This document shows, piece after piece, positions 53,464-64,000 of a stretch of DNA of 64,000 nt (positions within the stretch are counted from its first letter, which is position 1; each line of letters begins with the position of its first letter). Under the pieces are notes generated by a model. The model saw only the letters and a list, made by a program, of their open reading frames with translations, did no database searches and was not told the origin of the DNA. The stretch is from Adiantum capillus-veneris (taxonomy: Eukaryota; Streptophyta; Polypodiopsida; Polypodiales; Pteridaceae), in NCBI GenBank assembly GCA_014529385.2, contig CM043963.1:82522912-82586911 (forward strand), given 5' to 3'. The translations under genes and the position numbers were made by a program.

Positions 53464-54984
53464 ACGATTCACTATTACTAATGGCGGGATGTCACATGCG
53501 TGCATCAAAATTAGAGAAACCCCCCTATGTATGGTATCTTACATGCTAACATACCCCCCTACATACGGACAAGATACGAACGTTCTCGCAATTAGTCATT
53601 CCCTCTCATACAAATTTCGTACGGAATGTAATGAACCACTATTTTATGTATACTAGTAACATAACAATTTTAGAAGCACATGCTTTTGCAAAAATACATG
53701 TTGAACTGCAAATGAACAGAAGTTTACATTGTAGTGTATTTTCATTTGCAATAGATGTTAAGAGAACAAACCATGAAAAGCAACAAATATAATGAATACT
53801 AAATTAAAATAAACCAATCATTTCAATGTAATTTGTCAAAAAACAAGTAGCATTTGTCTTGTAAACTGATACAAATCTCAATCTCAAAACTTATGATACT
53901 AGCCACCTACTTAGTAGGCTTTAAGGCACACATATGAAATGGATTGATCTCTAAATAACAAATAATGCATACTCTTAAACAACCATGAAAAACTTCACTC
54001 ATCAAATCAAAACACATTACAAAACAACCCATTAAAAGATTAATCTTTTTGAACAAAAACAATTATATGTGATATGAATGCACGTCTATGCTTAAGCAAA
54101 ATACAACTTTTAAAAAAGCACCATCTGTATTTAATTTTAAGTTTGTACATAAAATATACCTTTTAAAAATTTCGCCAAAGCCTCCTTTATACGGAAACCT
54201 CTTTCTAAAAAAAGATCAGTACACCCTTTTCTTGGGCTTCCACATGAGATTTTCATCACATAATTCTTTTTCCAAAAAAACTGTCCACCTTATCTTAGGC
54301 TCCCACGTGGGATTTAAGGATTATCTTACACATTAAAATCAAGCACATTTTCAATAGAGTGAAAGTAATCTAACTTCAAAGTGGTAAAATGATTTCCATA
54401 TCATAGTACATAGGAAACCTCCAATCACATAGTCTAATCACACGATTACCAAAAGGCCATGTCCACATCGATAGGCAATCATGTATAGAACAAACACAAA
54501 ATGAAAACATAAAAGTAGCCTACCAAATAAACTTCAGAACCCTGAGTGCTAGTATGTCATGCTTCTCATACTACAGAATCAACAAAATGAGATGTCCATG
54601 TCATATGGCTGCCGTGTACATAAAATACATAAATCAAAACTTCAAAATAAAATGTCTGAAGAGAGTTTCCTAAACCAAGTACACACCCCTGAATCAACAC
54701 TCATTGATCCACATGCCATGTCAGACAAACATCTTTCATAGATCACATCATCTTTTTATGCAAGTACTCCTATCTAGTTACTGAGCACAATTCTAAGTCA
54801 ATATTTTCAAAGCGTAGTCCTCCCTTATCTTTGCCACTTGCATCCAACATAAGTATCAACATGTGAGATTCAAAATAGTTACGCTTATAATTAACAAATA
54901 AATATAGCTCTTTATTGTACAAACCAATTCCATAAACTTTTCTCTTTCACATGCTTGAACCTAATTTGCAAATAAAGTCAATTT
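53464..54984. other. AT-rich region, no gene seen
   Basis: The first ~150 bp resemble, in inverted orientation, the sequence just left of the other satellite array. The rest shows no recognisable coding. Confidence 0.45.
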
Positions 54985-56035
54985 ACCTTTCACATACTCA
55001 TTGAAGTCCTTAGCATCAAGTTAGTATTTCTTAGTCTTCAAACCATACGTCAAGTTTGCAAGTGAAATTATAGACTCCAAGGATACACATTGATTGTCCA
55101 CAAGATCGTATGTATAGCTCCTTGTACCCTTAGCTTTTTGTTACCATGCAAGATGTATGTCTACATTTGCAGGCCAGTCAAGAAGATCAATAGGACCCCT
55201 GGTCTCTTTCATATCAGCTCCCACTTTTCTTCTCATACACACAACTCTTCCAAGATACCATGTACCTTTATCTGCACCTTCGCTAGTGTTACATATCTTT
55301 CCTTTCCTCTTGCACCTTGTGCCATCTTTGGAAGACAAACCTTCAAATAAAATAGCAAAATCTGAGCTTACTACAAGAGAAGTTCCTGTTTGAAACCTGA
55401 TGTTTTTATCCATTGAAGAATAAATCCCACTTTTCACCCTTGTTAGTCTGTCCTTAGACAGAGTTGGATTTCCATTTAGCTGACTCACATTAGTACTCTT
55501 ACATATTTTCTTGCCATCTATCTCTACAAAAGAACAGAACTGGTTCTGAACTTTCTCCTCTTTATCAACTAACTCATCAAACACACGGCGTAACTCACAT
55601 TCTGCGATTATCACATCTTTGTCACATGTTCTTAACTCATCTCCACCTTCCTCTATCTCAAGAGAAAGGTCATCAACAACTCCATAATCCAAAGTTGCTC
55701 ATTTGCATTTGCAACCATTATATCTTCAAGATCTCTCTCTTGACATGTGTCATGGTACCAAGAGATATCGTGAATACCTAGTATTTTGCACACATCCTTC
55801 GCTTCACAAAAGCCCTCTTTTAAACCTCGTACTATGTCCTCATCACAAGATATGGACATGTAGTCACCAAGATTGGCAAATAGAATGCCAGGTGCATGAT
55901 TCATTACAGTCCATATGCTTTCTTGCTTAGAGTGTGCTGCTGGAAAAACAAGCATGGAGCTTGATTGAATCTCGACGATCCTGTTTAGCACACCAGCACT
56001 GGTTAACAAATCAAATCCATCATAACTACTCTCAT
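54985..56035 (-). pseudogene. Broken gene of unknown family
   Basis: Not recognised. On the minus strand a frame (from about 56030; SYDGFDLLTSAGVLNRIVEI, ILFANLGDYMSISCDEDIV, CKILGIHDISWYHDTC) passes through a one-base shift near 55690 into a second frame of about 180 codons. That frame holds acidic stretches (SLEIEEGGDEL), DELVDKEEKVQNQF, a basic KRKGK patch and GTWYLGRVVCMRRKVGADM, then PIDLLDWPANVDIHLAW. After a TAA it continues as KAKGTRSYTYDLVDN...SIISLANLTYGLKTKKY. The amino-acid texture is that of a real protein with one frameshift and one stop. It may be a decayed gene of the large element that the satellite arrays flank. A small minus-strand frame at 57189-57380 (GLAILLDAFLDMEPRE) might be an upstream piece. 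Confidence 0.45.
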
Positions 56036-56121
56036 TTTCGATTCTATTTCAAACTACCACATCAAAGCTCCTAGATTAACCTAATGTGACACATTGGTAT
56101 ATACCATATTTCACTTTGAAA

Positions 56122-57300
56122 GCTAGAAGAACTGAAGGTGAAAATCGATAGCTCAAGATGACACACCCGGTCAAGCCATATGACCACGTGACAAATTGAG
56201 ACTATATTTGTAATTATATACAAAATAAAGACATTGTGTATGTGTGACACATAGACCCAAGGTATGCTAGACGTGTTTTGGCAAGAAACTATAGCTCAAG
56301 ATAACACACCCAATCAAGCCATATGACCATGTGAAAAATTGAGACTATAGAATTTGTAACTTCATGGAAAAAAAACTAACAGTCTTAACATTTTTTATCG
56401 TAAAAAGAGGCACAACTACACATTTGATAAGAATGGATAGCTCAAGAGACCCGATCAAGCCATTTATTTGGATAGCTAGAAGAACTGAAGGTAAAAATCG
56501 ATAGCTCAAGATGGCACACCCGGTCAAGCCATATGACCATGTGACAAATTGAAACTATATTTGTAATTATATACAAAATGAAGACATTGTGTATGTGTGA
56601 CACGTAGACCCCAAGGTATGCTAGACGTGTCTTGGCAAGAAACTATAGCTCAAGATAACACCCCCAATCAAGCCATATGACCATGTGGAAAATTGAGACT
56701 ATAGAATTTATAACTATATGGACAAAAAACTAACAGTCTTAACATTTTTAATCGTAAAAAGAGGCACAACTACACATTTGATAAGAATGGATAGCTCAAG
56801 AGACCCGGTCAAGCCATTTATTTGGATAGCTAGAAGAACTGAAGATAAAAATCGATAGCTCAAAATGACACACCCGATCAAGCCATATGACCATGTGACA
56901 AATTGAGACTATATTTGTAATTATATACAAAATAAAGACATTGTGTATGTGTAACACATAGACCCCAAGGTATGCTAGACGTGTCTTGGCAAGAAACTAT
57001 AGCTCAAGATAACACACCCAATCAAGCCATATGACCATGTGGGAAATTGAGACTATAGAATTTGTAACTACATGAAAAAGAAACTAACAGTCTTAAAAAC
57101 TTCAATGCTTTTTATCGTTAAAAGAGGCACAACTACACATTTGGTAAGAATAAATAGCTTAAGAGACCCGATCAAGCCATATGAATAGCTAGAAGAACCG
57201 AAGGTAATAAATCGATAGCTCAAGATCGCACACTCGATCAAGCCATATGACCATGTGACAAATTGAGACTATATTTGTAATTATATACAAAATAAAGACA
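56122..57300. repeat. 354-bp tandem repeat, 3.3 copies
   Basis: Units start at GCTAGAAGAAC: 56122, 56475, 56829 and 57188 (periods 353, 354, 359). Each contains two related half-motifs (GATAGCTCAAGAT...ATCAAGCCATATGACCA). The last copy is cut after about 110 bp at CAAAATAAAGACA. Confidence 0.92.
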
Positions 57301-57806
57301 AACACTTTGCTACACTCTCTTGGCTCCATGTCGAGAAAGGCATCAAGTAGTATGGCCAATCCATCACGCATATCTTGCAATCGAGTCGGGTTGCCACTGT
57401 ATGGTCATATGATAAAGTACTGTATGGTTTCGTTTGGGAAGTTGTATTTCAAATTATATCGTACGATTTGGATAAGTACAGTGTGTTTCTTCAAAATAAT
57501 CTATAAAACCTAAAAAACATATGCAAATTACCTATGACTTTGGACTATACATAATTTTAAAGGAGCTAACAACTTATGAAAAATGACCTACAATTTTTTT
57601 AAATAAAAGGCTGGACTATAGGACTGTTTTTGTATATGTACGACTGTAACGACATGGGTACCATGCTTGTCCGCAAATAAAAAATTGCTCACTTGCTACA
57701 ATACTGTATACACCATGCAAGGCAGGGGAAGGCCACATTGACTATAGTCCTACACCACGCAATGTAGGGGAAGGATGGGGAAGGACCTGTGATCCCATGG
57801 CTGCAA
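57301..57806. other. Single-copy stretch
   Basis: Carries the small minus-strand frame mentioned with the broken gene, then AT-rich sequence and partial copies of the hairpin's outer sequence (GGGGAAGGAT repeats). Confidence 0.4.
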
Positions 57807-57981
57807 ATGGCTAGGTAAGGAAAGCTATGAGGTAGCCAATGCACAAAGTCCATGTGGTCAAGGTAGCCCATGCAGCCATGTGGATCATAGGTCCTGCCTT
57901 TGGCAAGCTGATTTGCAGGGGCTACCTTGACCGCATGGACTTTGTGCATTGGCTACCTCATAGCTTTCCTCACCTAGCCAT
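57807..57981. repeat. Long near-perfect hairpin (63-bp arms)
   Basis: Arms 57807-57869 and 57919-57981 are reverse complements with two mismatches, separated by a 49-nt loop. Both arms contain GAGGTAGCCAATGCACAAAG or its complement. The size fits a MITE or a small-RNA-producing hairpin. Confidence 0.88.
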
Positions 57982-60902
57982 GAGAAGCTCCGACATCTTA
58001 AATTGTCAAGAGTTGCTCCATCGTTTGTTTGGTGTTTTCACTGTCGATCTTGATTGTATGCTGGCTTACACTATTGGGTGCAACGATATTTTAGCAATGA
58101 CTTCTATTATTTTCTTATTGTCCTCTTTTACTCATTTTTGTCTATTTTCACATGAGGTTGAGAGAGAGCTCAGAGGTGCACTTGGACTGCCCTAAGGTCG
58201 AGGCCACATGCTTCCGCCATTCTTCTATTTTTTTCCATGAAATCAAGCTTGCCAAATTTTTGTCCTCATTTTACTCAAAGCTGAAAAGAAGGCCATAACT
58301 ATTCTGAAAACATCTTGCTTTTGATTCCTTTGCTTTACCATCAATTATCTTATAGCAATACAATTGTCTTACCCATTCCCTGAAATCCATATAAAACAAT
58401 ACTTCAATCATAGCAAGAAAAAAAAAGTTTCCTACATCCCCACTAATAATCAACACTTAATGACTAAGAATGGCCATGCAAGTGGTGCAATCCAGATATG
58501 TAACTATCTCATTAAGCATTCATAGAATTAGAATTCAGGTAGGATCTTTGGACCATTTATTCAGTGAATACCTTGAACATTTTTTTTAACATGAGGAGAG
58601 CTAAACATGCTCATATGATTATCTTAACCATTATATTGTACTTGACCTATGTCCCCTTTTCTAAAACCAATTATATAATAGTTCTTTGCCTCACCTTTGC
58701 AGCGCACCTTCCAAGCAAAACTAGCATGCAAAACGAACTCTGGAATTCTCATAAACAAATCATACTGGCAAACCATTGCATCGAAGCGCCTAGACTGTGA
58801 ACGTGTTGTTTGTTATTTAAAAAAAAAGACGTTCGTCCTGCACCATCCCTGCCCGGCCTCTCACTGCTCGCCCTATGCTCCATGGTGGCGTATTCTCCTC
58901 CCCAACACCTACGGTCAATCTCCACCTTTGCTTTCATTCTCTTTTGCTTAACACCACCAGGGCATCTCCTAGGACCTGCGTACTCACCTGGGAGAGCATT
59001 TTCAAAGATTTTGGAGATTTTTCAATAATCTTGCAACAGGTACCACCTAATTAATAGGTATTCCTAATGGTTTCAAAAAAATAAAAACCATAATATGTTT
59101 AGAGATTCCAATTTCAAATAAGGGGTGGCAAGCGCATCCGCAGCACACTCAACCATCACCAATAGGGAGATCCTATCGAACAACTCCTATTGTACCGCCA
59201 CGGTAGCGCCATGTGGCCTTCCCTTCGATTTGTAGCATCTGTCGCACATGATAAAACACCATTCATTTTCATGCATCATGCCGCCATCCTCATCCGTTTT
59301 GAGTGCCGGCCCGTCTTTATCCTAATGAGCTTAGTCTACCATTTTTATGCGGCCCAAATAGCAATCATGCATCTTGGCCCATTCCTAGATTGCAACGGCC
59401 GCCACAAGCACGACCATACATGTCCACATCATCAACTGACCATGCAAATCTTGAAGGTGGATTGAGGAGGCAGCGGGAGTTCTTTACCAGCTTCACTTGT
59501 GCAATTGAGATGTTTTGAAATGATTTTTATTTTTCTGAGATTGGGGGATCCTGTTTATATTAGCTAACACCTAGTCGGTCCACTTTCAAAATTATTCATT
59601 AATTCATGCTGAAGATTTGCTTTCATTAGCTTATCCAAAGTGGAACTCCCCTTTCTCCCTCATTCCTGCGGCCACACACATCCTGCTTCCAACCTTGCGC
59701 ATGTCTTCTACGATCCCCTCGATTCTCTGTGTTTACAGGTGCCCTTCCCCTCTTGCCACTACTTTCATCCTCCTAGTGCCCTCCTGCTTCACACAATACC
59801 AACACTCATTATGACCATCAGCTCTAACAGCACAGACAGAGGTAGCATGCTTGCAGATGAGCGCATGAGAAAGAGAGAGAGAGAGAGAGCGCATGCCTTG
59901 GCTCCACCTTTGTCCGTTGCATCTACATCCGCTGGCTCCTTTGCTACCCTCAACCTTTAGGTCCCTTCCCTATACTGGAGCGCAAAGGCACTGCCTTGCC
60001 CTCCTTCACAATGCCTCTTTAATGATGCTCTCGAACCCTTCACTATCTGTGCCTGCATTGGAGGACTTCACTCTAGACGAGCGCGAGAGAGAAAGAGGTA
60101 GCGTGTCCATGCATAGGTGTCATCTACACCTTGCATGCCCACCCTGCCGACATGAGACCACAGTATGTAGGATTCAAGAGGACATGAACGACTTTCCAAT
60201 AGCTGGCAGAGCTTGCCGATGTAGATGATGCTGAAGCAGCAGGCCCTGAGGTGGAAAAATGATAAAAGGAGGTAAGCACGGTACCTTGTCAGATCGGAGG
60301 CTCTAAGGGAGGGGAGAGATGCCTTGCAAGACTGGCTATGGAGTCTGGAAGCTCGTCTGTGACTCGCGGGGGGAGAGAGCTGGGACAAAAACCTTGGAAA
60401 CCTCCGGCTATGTCTGTCGCTGATGCCCACACTCTCTCTCCTCTCTCTCACCTGTCGCAAGTGCTTGCGAACATGTCTCTGTGCAAGTGCTTGTCCAGGC
60501 TGTGTGAAGTTGCGCTCTCAGCCTCTCTCTAGTGCCCACTTCGCTAACCGCCCAATAGCAGGCTGTGACACACTGTGTGTGTGAGCGTGTGTAAATAATG
60601 CTCCCTACTCGTCCACCTACTACTGGCTCCACTCCACAATTTATTGGTTTCTCGTTGAGATCCCTCCTGCTACCAACCTTAGGATTTGTCAATATATCCC
60701 ACACATTATTGGTTTATTAAAGTGTGGTGCACAGGATTCGAACCTCCTTCAATTGATTTTCCTAGCCTGGTCGTGCGTGACGAGTTCATTGCTGCTATAC
60801 ATACAAAAAAGCCCATATGAAGAGCCTGCAGTCAACTCCACCTGAAATCGCGGATGCCGTCATCTATTGACCAATGTCATCTGTTACCCGACAGTTGCAT
60901 GC

Positions 60903-60960
60903 ACATGCGCGCACGTTTTCGAGCGTGCGTGTGCACGCGCGCGTGCGCGCGCACACACAC
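60903..60960. repeat. Alternating GC/GT purine-pyrimidine tract
   Basis: Runs of GCGCGC, GTGTGC and ACACAC alternation (for example GTGCACGCGCGCGTGCGCGC) with few breaks; the class of sequence that forms left-handed Z-DNA. Confidence 0.85.
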
Positions 60961-61127
60961 AAAGTCAATGATTATTTTTCTTACTTTGCCTTCCAGCTTA
61001 GGATCTCCTAAAGATACCCTCTTTTTGTGATTTTTCTAAATGGGTACTACCTACTCGCACAATAAGTTTTGGATCTCACATATTTCCCACATTGTGACTT
61101 ACCTCAATAGAGGGAGGCACCACATAC

Positions 61128-61209
61128 CTAGCTAGGTACGATTGGGGGCAGGGAACCGCCGGCCCAGTGGGGGTCCGGGGTCCCTTCACCCAATCTTACC
61201 TAGCTAGGC
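61128..61209. repeat. 82-bp imperfect hairpin
   Basis: CCTAGCTAGGTACGATTGGG faces CCCAATCTTACCTAGCTAGG, with GC-rich inner pairing (GGGAACC/GGGGTCCC). The outer CCTAGCTAGG is itself a palindrome. It looks like a tiny MITE. Confidence 0.75.
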
Positions 61210-61724
61210 CTCTCGAGCAGAAGCTCATGATGTTATGCATTGTATGAAAAACATTGAGAAGAACTCCGTTTTCCTATATGAGAAAGTTTCTAAATCTTCT
61301 TGTGTCGTACAAAGCCTCTTCATTGTCTGCAACAAAGGACCAACATTTGGAAATGCTCAAAGGTTGGGAAAAAAAATTTGTTGCTGAGTCAAATTTGCAT
61401 GAAGATTTCTAGACGTAGACTGGATTCACACGATGCAACGAAAGAAGAGGACTAGAGGTGACTTCGACCTTCTCTATGTTCACATCGTGCACTTGAGGGA
61501 TGCTCGGATTAATCTTATGCTGCCCCCATATTCAAACGACGGTGATAGAAAAGATTGATCTCGTGCATCCCCTATGTTCAAATAGTGCAAGTAGATAATG
61601 CTTGAATAGCATTATGTTGCCATGAAAGGTGGTGAAACAAATATAATGTGAAAATCTATGTTCTCACGATGTGTCCTTTCTACATTTGAACTAGCATAAT
61701 AAATACCAGCTTTAACATTCTCCA

Positions 61725-61730
<6 letters not shown>

Positions 61731-61766
<36 letters not shown>

Positions 61767-61872
61767 CAGGTCTTGAGTTCAACTCTCCTCGTCGGCTAGA
61801 TCTTTAAGGTATCTTGGGATGGTTTCCTATGACGTTAAAACTCTCTTCTTCTTCTTCTTCTTCTCTCCCTCC

Positions 61873-61908
<36 letters not shown>

Positions 61909-61911
61909 AGC
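61731..61911. repeat. CT-rich microsatellite cluster
   Basis: Two CT tracts (61731-61761 and about 61873-61909) plus CTT units and CCCT units between them. Confidence 0.9.
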
Positions 61912-62334
61912 CAATGTATGGCAGGACAGAGGAATTAGGATGTATTTTTGTCCTTCAATGATTGACATTTGTTGACGACTACACTTATGTGTTATGTTTG
62001 TGGACATAGTCGCATGTTTTGTGACGTAATATGTGACAAATTACATGCTAACCACTCAAAAATGCATCTCAGTTGTCAAAAAGGAATAAAAATTAGAAAA
62101 GATTGATCAATCCGACCAAAATAGATACATTGGTACTTTGGGAATTTTAAAAATTTGAAGGGTATTTTGGGAATTTTGACAAATTAGAGGGGTTTGAGCT
62201 TGGCTTTAAGCAAACGAGGAAATTTGCATAAGTTTTAGTGTAATTATTGACAAAAGCTTCTAATTTTGACCAAAAAAAGGAGAAAATTTCAAGTTTTCCC
62301 TTACTTTCACCACACCATGAAAGTATTCATTGAT

Positions 62335-62337
<3 letters not shown>

Positions 62338-62384
<47 letters not shown>
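62338..62384. repeat. (GA)n microsatellite
   Basis: More than 20 GA units, uninterrupted. Confidence 0.95.
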
Positions 62385-62385
<1 letters not shown>

Positions 62386-62591
62386 CTTACTAATGTATTT
62401 AAGGTGGCTTAGGTAGTTAAATGTACCCCCAATGTAACCACCCTCCCCCCCCCCCCCCCTCCGTTATGTGTACGGTATGAGTATGAAATAATGAGGGACT
62501 ACCCCTATTGTATACACTTATGTACAAAATCCAAAAACCCCCCTATTGTACACTCACGTGTGGTACCATACAGAAAAACATAGTGAATCCC

Positions 62592-64000
62592 CCAGGGTAT
62601 GAGCCATATCGCCCATTTTAGTGCATAGTATGGGTTGGGACCACCCAAACCAAATTGGATAGCCACAAGACTTTGCACGGGTGGGTTTGAGCACCATTCC
62701 CCCACCCCTAAAAAGTTTCACAGCCATCCGATATGTTATAAGCGGTCAAGGCCCATACTATGTGCTAAAATGGGATATATGGCTCATACAACACATTGTA
62801 GTGCATAGTATGGGTCGAAACCGCCCAAACCATATCGGATGGCTACGTGAATTTTCACGTGTGGGGATGAGTACTAATACCCCACCCATGCAAAGTCTTG
62901 TGTCCATCCAATATGGTTTGGGTGGTCAAGGCCCATACTATGCTCTAAAATGGGCCTTATGAGCCATACGATCCATTTTAGCGCATAGTATAGTTCGGGA
63001 TCACCCAAATTATACTAGATGGCCACTAGACTTTGCATGGGTGGGGGTGAGAATAATTTCCCCACCTCAAGTTGTATATCAATCCGATATGGTATGGGCG
63101 ATCAAGGCCTATAATATGTGCTAAAATGGGCCGTATGAGCCATACGACCCATTTTAGCACATAGTATGGTTCAGGACCGCCTAAACCATAGCAGATGGCC
63201 ACAAAATTTCCATGGGTGGAGATAATCATAATTAATTCAGCCTTGCATTGTTACACAGCCATCTAATATGGTATGATCAGTCAATGCCCATACTATGTAC
63301 TAAAGTGGGACATTTGGCTCATATAGCCCATTTTAGCACATAGTATTGGTCCATACCGTCCTGGATGGTTGTGAGATTGTTCATGAGTGTTGGGAGAACC
63401 ATTCACTTACTCTAGAAAATTTGAATAGCCATCCAATATGGTTTGGACGGTCAAGGCTTATACCTCCGTATGAGCTAAACAATCCATTTTAACGTATAGT
63501 ATGGGTTGAGATCACCCAAACAATATCAGATGGCCATGAGACTTTGCACGAGTAGGGGTGAGTACTATTACTCCACCCATGCACAATTTCATAACCATCC
63601 AAATTGGTATGGGTAGTCAAGGCCCATACTATGCGCTAAAAAGGTCCTCGTATGAGCCATACGACCCATTTTAGCGCATAGTATGGGCCTTGACCGCCCA
63701 TACTAGTTTAGATGGCTCTGCAATGTTTCGCGGGTAAGGGAATAGTACTCACCTCCACCGTGTAAAGTCTCATGGTCATCCGATATTGCTTGGGCGGTGC
63801 TAACCCATACTATATGCTAAAATGGGTTGTATGGCTCATACGACCCATTTTAGCGCATAGTAAGGGCCTTGACCACCCATACCACTTAGGATGGTTGTGC
63901 AACTTTTTAAGGGAGGGGTAATAGAGATTGCCTCTACTTGTGCAAAGTCTCGTGGCCATCCGATATGGTTTGGGTGGTCCCGACTCATAATATATGTAAA
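62592..64000. repeat. Self-complementary ~178-bp satellite array, right
   Basis: Same satellite as at 51.1-53.5 kb, running off the window edge. Symmetry centres near 62781, 62967, 63139, 63315, 63478, 63657 and 63836. A good dyad is 63115-63163 (GTGCTAAAATGGG...CCCATTTTAGCAC). No telomere-like insert here. Confidence 0.88.

Larger units (their letters stand above)
57982..62591. other. Intergenic region with simple repeats, no gene supported
   Basis: About 4.6 kb without recognisable coding. It holds CT/GA microsatellites (59868-59889, 61731-61761, 61836-61911, 62338-62384), a poly-C near 62445-62459, an alternating purine-pyrimidine tract and a small hairpin (listed separately). Confidence 0.55.

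Noticed and set aside
50756-53656. Several 60-90-codon frames with recurring YYxLKWAIWLI segments (also at 62.5-63.2 kb)
   Set aside because: They are translations of the ~178-bp satellite, which happens to be stop-poor; the same peptide recurs because the DNA repeats.
56122-57300. CRISPR-like array
   Set aside because: Units are 354 bp tandem copies without short repeats and unique spacers; the genome is eukaryotic.
60720-60760. GGTTCGAATCC on the minus strand, a tRNA T-arm-like sequence
   Set aside because: No D-arm, anticodon arm or acceptor stem can be folded upstream.

Overview
This is a stretch of a transposon-rich vascular-plant nuclear genome. The evidence is a multi-exon plastid maltose transporter gene with GT-AG introns, plant-type Ty3, Ty1 and LINE elements, initiator-Met and TGGCGCC-class primer-binding sites, and degenerate CCCTAAA telomere-like DNA. 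The species cannot be named from sequence alone. The very large intron and moderate similarity to angiosperm MEX1 would fit a big-genome lineage such as a fern or gymnosperm, but that is inference.

Layout. (1) 1-17.8 kb is nested LTR retrotransposons. Element A (minus strand, gag only, running off the left edge) sits inside the 5' LTR of element B (plus strand, 3' LTR 16949-17810). B's interior holds a broken minus-strand chromovirus (D, 10.2-14.7 kb) and a remnant with its own LTR, primer site and leader (C, 14.7-16.8 kb). (2) 17.8-39.25 kb is the one recognisable host gene, MEX1 (maltose exporter of the chloroplast envelope). Nine inferred exons join without frame error into 411 codons. Intron 6 is 18.0 kb and packed with nested LTR elements: G (minus), interrupted by H (plus), which is interrupted by J (plus), and by E (minus) and a solo LTR F. 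Several insertions can be dated relative to each other by target-site duplications (AACTT around J and CTTGG around E are exact). (3) 41.1-45.7 kb is a degenerate minus-strand LINE (L1-like). (4) 46.2-48.9 kb is a candidate foldback element with ~270-bp inverted ends. (5) 50.06-51.15 kb is a truncated Ty1/copia 5' end that stops at a satellite array. (6) 51.15-53.46 kb and 62.6-64 kb are arrays of an unusual self-complementary ~178-bp satellite; the first is interrupted by telomere-like DNA. (7) Between the arrays lie a broken unknown gene (~55-56 kb), a 354-bp minisatellite, two hairpins and simple repeats.

Most interesting: the intact MEX1 frame across an 18-kb nest of at least five insertions; an LTR element (E) that carries one intact 470-codon ORF of no recognised family, with an 854-bp inversion inside one LTR; the fully dyad-symmetric satellite with inverted similar flanks, which may be the arms of one giant foldback element; repeated long palindromes in retrotransposon leaders; and a cluster of TGACGTGGCA motifs carried into the MEX1 intron by LTRs. 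No complete autonomous transposon and no CRISPR, tRNA or rRNA gene was seen.
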